The position numbers and the translations under genes were made by a program. The notes under the pieces were generated by a model. The model ran no database searches and was not told the DNA's origin. It worked only from the letters and a program-made list of their open reading frames with translations. From assembly GCA_017985675.1 (NCBI GenBank), contig JAGNXB010000012.1:1-64000 (forward strand): a stretch of DNA of 64,000 nucleotides, written 5' to 3'. Position 1 is the first letter of the stretch. Each line of letters starts with the position of its first letter. Of the stretch, positions 43,501-52,400 are shown piece by piece. Source of the stretch: Saprospiraceae bacterium (lineage in GTDB: Bacteria; Bacteroidota; Bacteroidia; Chitinophagales; Saprospiraceae).

Positions 43501-45912
43501 ATACTTGACCTTGATAATGATAATGATGGCATCCCTGATGTGTTGGAGTTTTGCGGGGGTAACGGTTTATCTTGTTTGCCAGGCGGATTACATCCGGACG
43601 CTGATGCTGACAATGATCAGGTGCCCAATTTTATGGACGCTGATGATCCCGCTGTCAACAACCCATGTACCGATGTGAATGGCGATGGGATTTGTGACCG
43701 TGTAGCGGGCATTTTCGATTTGGATGGAGACGGCATAGCCAATTTTAATGATCTGGATGCAGACAATGACGGTATACCTGACATGTATGAAGCCGGACAC
43801 ACAGCGCCTGATACAGATGGCAACGGTATGATAGATGGTGGGCCAGCGATATTTGGTCTTAATGGACTCTATAACCCAATTTCATCAGATCCCAACTCCT
43901 TCCTTGCGGTTATCATTTATGTAGTGCGCAACAGTGATGGAGATCATATTTTCGATTTTCTGGATCTGGACGCCGATAATGATGGGATCCATGATGTGGC
44001 AGAAATAGGTTACCAGGCGTGGGACAGTAATGATGATGGTATAATTGACAATGGTTTTGGCCTGCCTGATATCAGTTGGTTGGGTATACCTAAAGTTGTT
44101 AGCTCTGTGTGGACGGGACTCCCTATTCCCAAACCCCGCGACAAAGACCTGGACGGTGTACCTGATTTTCGGGATGTAGACAGTGATAACGATGGCATCT
44201 ACGATGTGGCCGAGCAAAAAGTTGTGGACAATGACAATGATGGTGAACCGGGCACCGGGCCAATTGGTCCTTTGCAGGTAGATGCGGCGGGCAGGGTATC
44301 AACAGATGCTTTAGGCCAGGTATATCCATCAACATCAAGTCTTATTGACACGGATGGCGATGGTACGCCTGATGTAATTGATACAGATTCAGACGGAGAC
44401 AATATACCCGATGTGTTGGAAGCTCAATTTGACGACAATGATCAGGATGGCGAGCCCGGATATAGTCCGATTACCACCAATAGTCGTGGAGCAGTACTTT
44501 ATGATTTTTTTGGAACTACATATGCACCGCTATCTGATCCACGTGATTTAGATGCTGATGGAATGCCTGATTTCCAGGATATCGATAGGGATGGCGATGG
44601 TATCCGGGATGGATATGAGTGTTATTCCCCTTACAACTGTGTTGATACGGATGCTGATGGAATGCCTGATGTCGATGATCTGAATAGTGATGGTGATTGC
44701 GATACAGATGAAATGGAATGTCCTGGAGGCGATCCGTGTCCGGACATTAATGCCAATGGTGTTCCTGATTTCAGACAGTTTGATTGCTGCCCTGGATTCA
44801 TACCTACCCTAACGGATATTGAACCGGCCATTATTGCCTGTTCTGGAAAACCCGTCGTATTGACAACTATGAATACTACACCGTTTGGATCGGATCTTAC
44901 ATATACATGGAATGGTCCGGGATACACATATACCAATACGGTGTCCAATCAATCGCCGCTAACGGCTACTATACTTCCTGCTGTGACGAATGCGGGAACA
45001 TATACATTGACGGTCACTTCTGGCCAAGGTTGTACGGGTAATGTTTTAAGTGTTGACTTGACAGTCAAACCTACGCCTTTGCAACCTGTCTTGCAAGTGG
45101 ATCCTACTGTAATTTGTATAGGCGATGAAATATATCTCTCTACACAGGTTTACACTGGACCTGGCTTGGGATACACCTGGCAATTCACGCCAGTTGGCGG
45201 TTCAATAACGGACCTGGCTAACACGGTTGAGCCGTTATACATCATCCCTGGCGCCAGCGTGACCAATTCAGGAATTTATACAGTAGCTGTTACTATTGAC
45301 GGATGTACTTCAGATGCATCCGGTACAGTTGTGGTCAGTGTATTACCTCCTGCGGACCTTCAGGCAGTGCAGGACAGCTTTGTACTTTTCATTGAAGATA
45401 AAATAGTAGAAAGCAATGTCTTGACGAATGACTACTTCAATACAGGATCTGCATTTGTAGCAATAGTGGAGCCGCCCAACTCAGGTTCAGTGCTGCTCTT
45501 GGCAAATGGCGATTTTAAGTATACGGCAGAGCCTGGTTTTTCTGGCAGAGTTGAATTTAAATATGAATTGTGTGGGGAGCTCTGTGAGCGGGATTGTGAT
45601 ACGGCAAAAGTTGTCATCATTATTTCGAAAGATAATGTCTCCGACACCTGCCATGTATTTAACATCATCTCTCCAAATAATGATGGGGTGAATGACTTTC
45701 TGGAGATTCCATGCCTGGAATATTTTCCTGACCATGACCTCCAAATATTCAATCGCTGGGGAGATCTGATCTATAAAACGGTGGATTATAAACAAGATTG
45801 GAATGCCCAATGGAAAGGTCATCCACTACCACCGGGCACCTACTTCTACTTATTGCAAGTCTTTGGTGACAATGCGCATGAATTGCAAGGGTATATCACG
45901 ATCATCCGATAA
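40528..45912 (+). CDS. Large T9SS type B cargo with thrombospondin type 3-like calcium-binding repeats
   Basis: This 1794-aa surface protein has a signal peptide (MNKRRISILGLFALLLMSLS), an N-terminal beta-rich domain (about 30-525), and a long Asp-rich section (about 528-1425) of DxDxDGxxD and DNDGIPD motifs, which are calcium-binding TSP3-like repeats. Next come two immunoglobulin/PKD-like domains (about 1430-1615), a cadherin-like module (DSFVLFIEDKIVESNVLTND), and a C-terminal type B sorting domain with SPNNDGVNDFLEI, FNRWGDLIY and PPGTYFYLL. It is probably exported by T9SS and bound to the surface, as an adhesin or gliding-type protein. Its repeat region is a two-fold super-repeat of about 447 aa. 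The PorP/SprF-like gene follows directly, with no gap. Confidence 0.87.
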   Translation: MNKRRISILGLFALLLMSLSLFAEGSKDLVTNKGYRLFFNAQQRQQLKVYAEEGEFIQVGSSHVGIAGGFMRVIRPDGTEHTIYNNTGPTAGMAIIFNRTQEFAGPTGGGMLNGPGYIPGVIPVEEGEGGVWTITLEYPSYSTSAFANKLNTDNWIRILDQPNNQRVVLAWDITVSKLLPANDGGQMLSGRVFTQEYSSVVNENGNLTDARFFVISDEGIQYKLEMDDIDPWGWFITSNNRGLVNSQRLPVLQSKSNDQYIRSWMPQNWQSGELYHYEPQTKDNGHLKNNKMFFNLPDPDLPEEALVYDVFRQLAYQTWLNPSIPNYSDPLYNVNFSALTGPDSIYSICGGLVMGVGQGGFVTFETIGWGTVELRLDLNQNGQYNDPEDVILSKTVTGGLDSIFWNGLDNMGVPVPAQDQFPLNLSFSGIIYSGEMHFMIFDVENTNGGISITRLNGPDPGIVDYYYDHSEFGGGVSGGGTPGNALPTNQKYTYAGFEGDEKMMDYWSYISANEVSANVTVLIKIVDDCTDGDLDSDDDDIIDIFDLDDDNDGIPDYLEYCMPAGGFSCLPGGLDPSGDEDQDKILNFRDAQDTTFANPCDDLNGDGICDNLPAIYDLDGDGVPDHLDLDSDNDGISDLDEAAHGAPDVLPRNGRIDGPDIDFGDNGFYNAISNKPNGLDAVANYNLPDRDNDGVPDNDDRDADNDGIHDVTENDMADLDSNNDGAIDDGSGNPGVDAQGIPNQVSPSMGNVLPLPVDFDGDGVRNQNDRDSDNDGLMDVTETINPDGDGDGIIGIGVPTIDGFGRPITDALNNPLICTSITDNTDNTDGPDFQDLDSDGDGIWDTYEAEVYDPDMDGIAGKGVPQVDEHGVPFLDENGDPIVHVNMPNDNDNDGLPDYKDVDSDNDSISDGYECFDIENNYTMLPCLDTDGDGVPDIFDLDSDDDGLLDQDECPGGDNPDCPDSTGNGIDDFRDPNMFVNADTDGDGVPNILDLDNDNDGIPDVLEFCGGNGLSCLPGGLHPDADADNDQVPNFMDADDPAVNNPCTDVNGDGICDRVAGIFDLDGDGIANFNDLDADNDGIPDMYEAGHTAPDTDGNGMIDGGPAIFGLNGLYNPISSDPNSFLAVIIYVVRNSDGDHIFDFLDLDADNDGIHDVAEIGYQAWDSNDDGIIDNGFGLPDISWLGIPKVVSSVWTGLPIPKPRDKDLDGVPDFRDVDSDNDGIYDVAEQKVVDNDNDGEPGTGPIGPLQVDAAGRVSTDALGQVYPSTSSLIDTDGDGTPDVIDTDSDGDNIPDVLEAQFDDNDQDGEPGYSPITTNSRGAVLYDFFGTTYAPLSDPRDLDADGMPDFQDIDRDGDGIRDGYECYSPYNCVDTDADGMPDVDDLNSDGDCDTDEMECPGGDPCPDINANGVPDFRQFDCCPGFIPTLTDIEPAIIACSGKPVVLTTMNTTPFGSDLTYTWNGPGYTYTNTVSNQSPLTATILPAVTNAGTYTLTVTSGQGCTGNVLSVDLTVKPTPLQPVLQVDPTVICIGDEIYLSTQVYTGPGLGYTWQFTPVGGSITDLANTVEPLYIIPGASVTNSGIYTVAVTIDGCTSDASGTVVVSVLPPADLQAVQDSFVLFIEDKIVESNVLTNDYFNTGSAFVAIVEPPNSGSVLLLANGDFKYTAEPGFSGRVEFKYELCGELCERDCDTAKVVIIISKDNVSDTCHVFNIISPNNDGVNDFLEIPCLEYFPDHDLQIFNRWGDLIYKTVDYKQDWNAQWKGHPLPPGTYFYLLQVFGDNAHELQGYITIIR
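42115..44790 (+). repeat. Two-fold super-repeat inside the Asp-rich protein gene
   Basis: The Asp-rich region consists of two diverged copies of about 447 codons each. Equivalent landmarks: SCLPGGL at 42229 and 43570, NPCDDLNGDGICD / NPCTDVNGDGICD, YDLDGDGVPD / FDLDGDGIAN, GYECF at 43261 / GYECY at 44611, and the closing DECPGG / MECPGG. Spacing between landmarks is 1341-1350 bp. Copies are clearly homologous at the protein level but not identical. Confidence 0.7.
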
Positions 45913-46845
45913 ATGACAACTATGCAAAAGATAATTGTATCCTGTCTGATTTGTTTGTCTGCTTTGACAAGTGTCACGGCACAACAAGCTGGCCACTTTT
46001 CTCAATACACGTTCAATAAACTCAACTTTAATCCGGCCTTGCTGGGTGCTTATGAAGCATTGACCCTGAGTGGCTTTTACAGGCACCAATGGTTTGGTGT
46101 GGCTGGCGCACCGAGGACTGGCCTTTTAAACGTCATTGCCCCTTTGACTCGACACAATACCGTATTGGGTATGTCTTTGAGTTATGACCAAATAGGTATG
46201 ACCCAAACTGGACAAGCGGCCGCATCTTATACCTATGTGGTGCGCATGAATAATGGTATGCAGCTCATGGGCGGACTCAATGGCATGGTTGAATATGGTC
46301 GAGTGGACTGGACCTTGGCAGATCCTTCCAATCCACAAGATGGACTTATTGGCGATGGAGCTGAAAATGTCTGGAAACCTAACTTTGGAGCAGGACTGGG
46401 AATAAATACCAGATCCTGGTATGCAGGATTGTCAGTACCTCGTTTCCTGAAAAACCATTTGTTCAGAGGAAACCAGGTTGATGAACCAAAAGCAATTGCT
46501 TTTAATGAGATTTATTTGATGGGTGGTGTTGATTTCCGATTGGGCAATAATGTCCGGTTCCGACCAAGCCTGTTGATCAGTTATAACCCATCGGCACCAT
46601 TGGACATTGCAGGGGATGCCAGCTTCCTAATGTTCAATCGGCTCATCCTGGGAGCAGCATATCGTCTTGAAGATGCAGCCACTGCATTTGTTCAATACCG
46701 ATTTAGCCCACAATGGAAAATGGGTGTCGCTTATGATTTTACCTTATCCGATCTGAACCATTTCTCGAACGGCTCGGCTGAGTTTATGATGGAATACACC
46801 TTTGATCGTGCTGAAGATGGCACTCGTCATATTCGCTTCTTTTAA
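45913..46845 (+). CDS. PorP/SprF family T9SS membrane protein
   Basis: This 310-aa outer-membrane protein has a signal peptide (ends at about SVTAQ) and the family's opening HFSQYTFNKLNFNPALLGAYE, followed by FYRHQWFGVAGAPRTG. Beta-strand pairs with aromatic ends run through to a terminal phenylalanine. PorP/SprF proteins help specific type B cargo (such as SprB in Flavobacterium) reach the surface. The ATG follows the stop codon of the large cargo gene directly, and ATG 45922 gives a more typical signal peptide. The position after a type B cargo and before a PorE-like gene is the classic T9SS-associated order. Confidence 0.9.
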   Translation: MTTMQKIIVSCLICLSALTSVTAQQAGHFSQYTFNKLNFNPALLGAYEALTLSGFYRHQWFGVAGAPRTGLLNVIAPLTRHNTVLGMSLSYDQIGMTQTGQAAASYTYVVRMNNGMQLMGGLNGMVEYGRVDWTLADPSNPQDGLIGDGAENVWKPNFGAGLGINTRSWYAGLSVPRFLKNHLFRGNQVDEPKAIAFNEIYLMGGVDFRLGNNVRFRPSLLISYNPSAPLDIAGDASFLMFNRLILGAAYRLEDAATAFVQYRFSPQWKMGVAYDFTLSDLNHFSNGSAEFMMEYTFDRAEDGTRHIRFF

Positions 46846-46856
46846 TCCCGGAAATA

Positions 46857-49370
46857 ATGAGAATACACTATATCAACATCATTTTGGTCTTATCGTTGAC
46901 AGGCACGGCTTATGGCCAGTCTGGCTTCGAATACACTTCCAAAGCCTACCTGAAAAAAAAGGATCCTTATGGACTTCCCTCAACAGGGGCTTATGCCTTA
47001 TCTACTCAGAAGTACAAAGACAAATACGGGGAAACACCCGTCTCTGGTGCGGCTATGTTGCAACTTGGCGATAATTATCGCTTAAATGGTCAACCTATGG
47101 AAGCTGCGCTTTGGTATTCCAGAGGCATTGATCAGGCTCGTGTCCCCGAGGATTATCTCCATTTTGCTCATGTGCTCAAGATGATTGGACAATGCGATGA
47201 AGCAAACAATAAGTATCGTCAATATCTTAAAGCAAAAGGGGAGATTGAAGCAGATATCTGCACGCCTATTGAAGCAAAAGAGCTTGACCTGCAGGTGAAT
47301 ATGGAGATATTGGCCTTCATTAATTCAGAAGGTTCTGATTTTGCTGCTGTACCATGGGGCGATAAATTATTATTTACCTCTGATCGTTCGTTCAGCCGTC
47401 CGGGTGTCATCCAGGATCCATGGACCATGCGAAATTTTACAGGCATATTTTTGACCGAACGCAATAATGAAGGGGAATGGCGTGGGGTGAAGCGCTTGCT
47501 CAATCTTGACACGAGATATCATGATGGTACGGCAGTTCCTGATCCAGGTGGGGATGTATTGTATTTTACAAGGACATTTTCAGATGGATTCAATGCCAAG
47601 GATATGCGCGATCTCGAAATCCGTCAAGTGGAGCGAAAAGGAAATGGATGGAAAGACGAGGGACGTTTACCTTTTTCCAGTAAGGATTATGGCATTTGTC
47701 ACCCTGCAATTAGCGCTGATGGAAAAACCTTAGTATTTGCTTCCGATATGCCGGGAGGATTGGGAGGATTGGATTTGTATCGGGTGGAGCGTATCGGGAA
47801 AACATGGGGCGCACCTATTAATTTGGGTGATCAGATAAATAGTATCGGCAATGAAATTTTTCCCTCAATCAGCTCGGACGGTTATTTGTTTTATGCATCG
47901 GATGGCATCATCGGGATGGGTGGATTAGATGTTTTTGCGTCCGCGCCAGAGGAAAATGGAAAGTGGGAATCAGGTTACAACCTGGGGCCCCAAGTCAATA
48001 CAAACTATGATGATTTTTCGTTGGTGCCTTTGTCAGGTCGCCGAAGTGGCTACATCAGCAGTAATCGTCCAGGGGGTATCGGCCTGGATGACATCTATTT
48101 CTGGACATCCAACAAACCGTTAGGCGATAGGGCCTACGCTGCCGGAGATATTCTGATTGTTGATGCTGAAACTGGACTGCCTATCCCCGGAGCCAGGATA
48201 GAATTTGGAAAAAATATTCTAAATTCTAATGATGCAGGCCGGCTTAAATTAAAATCCATCACACCCGGCATGCATGCCATAAAGGTCGAATCTCTTGGTT
48301 ATTTTCCAGGATCTTATTCTGTAGATCTTCCTGCAACAACTTTACAAACCATCAAGCTCAATCCGGGTGTTTATCAACCTTATATTTTTGATGCTCGTGA
48401 TATTAATACTGGTTTGGCTGTCGATAACCCAACTATTGAATTATTTGAAGTGACACCTGGCGGACGCTTGGTACCTATGAAAAAACAAATTAGTGCTGAA
48501 AATGGCGCAACCAGTCCGGAAGATGGAGCTGGGAAATCTGCATCATCCCCGGACAAACTCCCAGAAGGTGCACAAGTGATTGGCGGAAGTTTGTTCCAGG
48601 TCAAAGACAACAAAACAGGGGCTGCACTGGAAAATGCCATACTCATGCCTAATGAAAAAGTAAACGGTGTTATTCCCAATGTAGGTGTAAAAGAACGTAC
48701 CAAATGGGTAGAAGAAAATTACTCAGTAAGACGCATTAAAGACTTTTCGCAAATTCCATGGGATGAAGTCGCGCTTGCAGAGGCAAATGGATCTACAACT
48801 TCACAAGGAACGGATGCCACTGCAAATGATGATTTGCCATGGATGATGGATGTGCGTAAACGCTATCAAATACGAGCAAAAGCAGAAGGATATCAGAGCA
48901 ATACAATTGAATTGAGTGCTCCGGAAATCATCGCTATGGGACCTTTAGTACGCAAGCTCATACCACTTGAACCCTTGATACTTGGCATTAAAGAGGAGGA
49001 TTTGGAAGCAGGCGCAAAATTTCGTCTGGACGGCATCTACTATGATTACAACAAAGCCAACATTCGTATTGATGCCCGGTTTAACCTCGACGAACTAGCG
49101 CGGCTCATGAAAAAATTCCCTGAAATGACGATCGAATTAAGTTCGCATACGGACAGCCGGGGTAAAGACGGATATAATCTCGATCTTTCGCAACGTCGGG
49201 CAGATTCCGCTATCGCATACCTCAACCAGCTAGGGATTGCGTCTAGTAGATTAGTTGCACGCGGTTATGGCGAACGCCAACCAGTGAACCATTGTCGAGA
49301 CGGTGTTAAGTGTTCAGAAGAAGAACATCAGCTCAATCGACGTACCGAATTCAAAATAATAAAGATGTAA
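46857..49370 (+). CDS. PorE-like OmpA family lipid-free envelope protein (TPR + beta-propeller + carboxypeptidase-like + OmpA)
   Basis: This 837-aa protein has a signal peptide (ends near TAYGQ). A TPR-like helical segment (about 60-130) is followed by a WD40/PD40 propeller (about 150-420, with LYFTRTFSDG, TLVFASDMPGG, LFYASDG). Next is a carboxypeptidase-regulatory-like domain (AETGLPIPGARIEFG), and a C-terminal OmpA domain with IELSSHTDSRGKDGYN and LNRRTEFKI binds peptidoglycan. This order matches PorE of the T9SS, which links the secretion machine to the cell wall. It completes a cargo / PorP-SprF / PorE-like unit. The bidirectional terminator follows two bases after the stop. Confidence 0.85.
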   Translation: MRIHYINIILVLSLTGTAYGQSGFEYTSKAYLKKKDPYGLPSTGAYALSTQKYKDKYGETPVSGAAMLQLGDNYRLNGQPMEAALWYSRGIDQARVPEDYLHFAHVLKMIGQCDEANNKYRQYLKAKGEIEADICTPIEAKELDLQVNMEILAFINSEGSDFAAVPWGDKLLFTSDRSFSRPGVIQDPWTMRNFTGIFLTERNNEGEWRGVKRLLNLDTRYHDGTAVPDPGGDVLYFTRTFSDGFNAKDMRDLEIRQVERKGNGWKDEGRLPFSSKDYGICHPAISADGKTLVFASDMPGGLGGLDLYRVERIGKTWGAPINLGDQINSIGNEIFPSISSDGYLFYASDGIIGMGGLDVFASAPEENGKWESGYNLGPQVNTNYDDFSLVPLSGRRSGYISSNRPGGIGLDDIYFWTSNKPLGDRAYAAGDILIVDAETGLPIPGARIEFGKNILNSNDAGRLKLKSITPGMHAIKVESLGYFPGSYSVDLPATTLQTIKLNPGVYQPYIFDARDINTGLAVDNPTIELFEVTPGGRLVPMKKQISAENGATSPEDGAGKSASSPDKLPEGAQVIGGSLFQVKDNKTGAALENAILMPNEKVNGVIPNVGVKERTKWVEENYSVRRIKDFSQIPWDEVALAEANGSTTSQGTDATANDDLPWMMDVRKRYQIRAKAEGYQSNTIELSAPEIIAMGPLVRKLIPLEPLILGIKEEDLEAGAKFRLDGIYYDYNKANIRIDARFNLDELARLMKKFPEMTIELSSHTDSRGKDGYNLDLSQRRADSAIAYLNQLGIASSRLVARGYGERQPVNHCRDGVKCSEEEHQLNRRTEFKIIKM

Positions 49371-49371
49371 T

Positions 49372-49407
49372 AAAAAATGGCCGCCAATGTGGCGGCCATT
49401 TTTTTTA
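49372..49407. terminator. Bidirectional intrinsic terminator
   Basis: The perfect stem AAAAAATGGCCGCC (49372-49385) / GGCGGCCATTTTTT (49391-49404) has a 5-base loop AATGT. It has a T-run on the plus strand and an A-run on the other side, so it ends both the PorE-like transcript (plus) and the giant HYR gene transcript (minus). It fills the 37-bp gap between the two convergent genes. Confidence 0.92.
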
Positions 49408-52400
49408 TTAACGGTGGATTTGTAAAAATCCGGAGTAGGTTTCTCCTTCGCCATCTTTGAGGAAGTAAAAATACGTTCCATCAGGTAGCAAGCCACCATC
49501 CCAGGTGCCACTCCAGTTGTTTTTGTAACCTTTCTGGAAGTAAACCTGATTGCCCCATCTGTTGAAGATGGTCAATTCATTCTTAGGATAGTCTTCGATG
49601 CCGTCGATCGTAAAGTTGTCGTTAATGTTATCGTAATTGGGCGACATACCTGTATGTACTATCAGCCCCTGGCAAAGTACATCGATCGTAACCATAGCGT
49701 TATCACATGTTTCCGGATCTGTACAGATCCTATATTCAAATGAATCCTTACCACAGAAATCATTGTCCGGGAAATACAGCACATTCAAATTGGACTGGAC
49801 TTCCACACGGCCATGAATCGGTTGTTTTGTGATGTCAAACGCTTCGATGGATTGACCCGTTGGCACAATGTCATTGAATAGTACAGGAATTTGGATGACC
49901 TGATTTTTTCTAGTTTTCGTTGTATCATCTAAAGCTATTAGCTCTTCCTCGGAGCATGTCACTGTTATAATCCTGCTATCAAAACATTGGGTTGGAATGT
50001 GCGTGATTTCCAGATCAAACTGGCCAACACCTAATTGAATCCCAACTGTATTCGGTCCACATGGTGTCACCTGTCCGGCATACGCTGCACCATCAATCAG
50101 AATTTGGTATTCACTCACAAGCGAAGGTGATATCATCAGACAGATCTTGGCTTCATCCGTGCAGTTTGGCAAATTCAAATTGTAAACACTGTTGCTAAAT
50201 ACGGGATCGCATGGTTGCAATGCGTTTATAGTGATGAAGATGTAAGTCGTATCGCATACCTCGGGCACTTCATCATTGCAATGAATTACACATACTTCTG
50301 CTGATCCTGTAAATCCTTGTGCAGGCAAGAGGAGGACACATGGCGAACCTGGCTGAACAATCACACCTACCTCATTTGCATCTTGTCCACAGATTTCCGC
50401 AGAGACAACATCACCACCAAAGTCCAATACCTCTTCTAAACAGGCAGTATATGGATCATTTATCGGAATATTTACATAAACCGTATCTACACATGTACCC
50501 TCTTCCACTAGTGTGACATTTAGCTTAGTGAAACAGTTAGATGCCTTTGGATCTTGAACCAAAATTGAATATTGTCCCTTGCTCAAGCCGCTCCTTATGT
50601 TTCCAACGGCATTTCCTTGGCCCTTTGCAGGAATCCATATGTAGTCGTAGAGTGTCGGGTCATTCACGGTGATTACAGTGATCACACCATTTGGCTCACC
50701 ACAATCCGGGTTTTGAACAATAACCGTATCAATTTCTGGTAACACACAAGGGCATGCTTGTTTTACGGTTACTTTTTGCGTTAGTGCTGCAGTGTTGCCG
50801 CAATCGTCCGTTGCTATCCACAACCGGTTAACGATTTTTCCGCAGTCCGCACCGGGCTGCTCCGTCGAGGTATAGGATACAGTCCAATCACTACAATCAT
50901 CGGATGCAGTTACACTTGGTGGGGCGGGTATCTGCTGTCCCAGGTCAAGGTCTACGGTTATGTCCGCAACCGAGGTTGTGAAGTAAGGTGCTTCAATATC
51001 CGTTACCCTGATGAGTTGATGGGTAGTAGCACTATTTCCACACTCGTCGACGGCCGTCCAGGTTCTGGTGATTAAATAACCACAATCAAGATCAGTCTGT
51101 ACGTCATTTTCAGTCATACTGATTGTCGAAGCACAATTATCCGAAGTTGTAGGTTCTTCAGATGGCAATGGATCTTCGCAGGTTATGGTCACATTTGCCG
51201 GAACATTTGTGAAGACGGGGGCCTCATTATCTGTGATTTTTACAGTAATGCGGAACGTGCTGGCATTCCCACATGCATCAGTTGCCGTCCAAGTGCACAC
51301 CATCAATAAATAATACCCGTCTGTCGCGCAATTACCCTGCTCAATTTCTTCTTTGAAGGTGATTACAGGAAATTCATCACAGTTATCATCAGCAGTAAAG
51401 GCATCCTCACCCAAAGCAGGCGCTTCAGCACAATCGAACTCTAAAGTGGTGTCGTTTGGAAGGCCTACCAGAATTGGGTCATTTGGAATAAGGATCGGAG
51501 CCTCATTGTCAACGACACCGATGAGTTGCACCGCGGATGAAGTGTTTCCACAATCATCCGTTGCCGTGAAAATCCTTAACAACGTATATTCTTGTGGGCA
51601 TTTGCCTGGAACTTTTGTTTCATGAAGACTAATTGCTACATCGTCATCGCAGTTATCCATTGCCTCTGGTTCAGGGAAGTCATGAATTTCATCACACGAA
51701 ACCACGATTTTCTGGTCAAACGGCTTAAATACAGGTGGAACTGTGTCAATCAATAAAATATTCTGGATTGCAGTGGCTTCATTGCCACATTCATCCGTGA
51801 TTTTAATGATCCGGCGATCAAGAATGTTATCACATGGTTTTCCTCCTTCGATCGTAATTTGTTCAGAAATTACCGATGAGCAATTATCCACAGCCTCATA
51901 ATCAACCACAGGCCAAGGCAGGTCACATGCTATGGTCAAGTCATTAGGCAACTGGGTGAATACCGGTGCCTGTGTATCACTAACCGTGATTTTCTGGGTT
52001 CCTACCACTTCATTACCACAATCATCCGTTGCAGTCCAAGTACGGATGAGGACGTAGTTATACAAGCAATTGCCGTTAATACGCTGTTGATCGTATACCA
52101 CATCAACAACAAGATCACAATTGTCTGCTGCTTTTACATTAGCAGGGGTGGGTACATTCGAACATTCTACTGTTACGTCGCTCGGAACACCCAGCAAAAT
52201 AGGGGCCTTCGTATCTACGACAGTAATTTTTTGGGTAACAGTAGCCACATTGCCGCAATCATCCTCCGCCTGCCAGATACGCAGCAGGATGTATTCCTGC
52301 GGGCAGTTGCCATCCTGACGAGCTTCTTTAAATTCAAGTGTTGGATTCGGGTCGCAATTATCTGTCGCAGTAACATTAGCCGGGTTTGGAAGCGGCTGAT

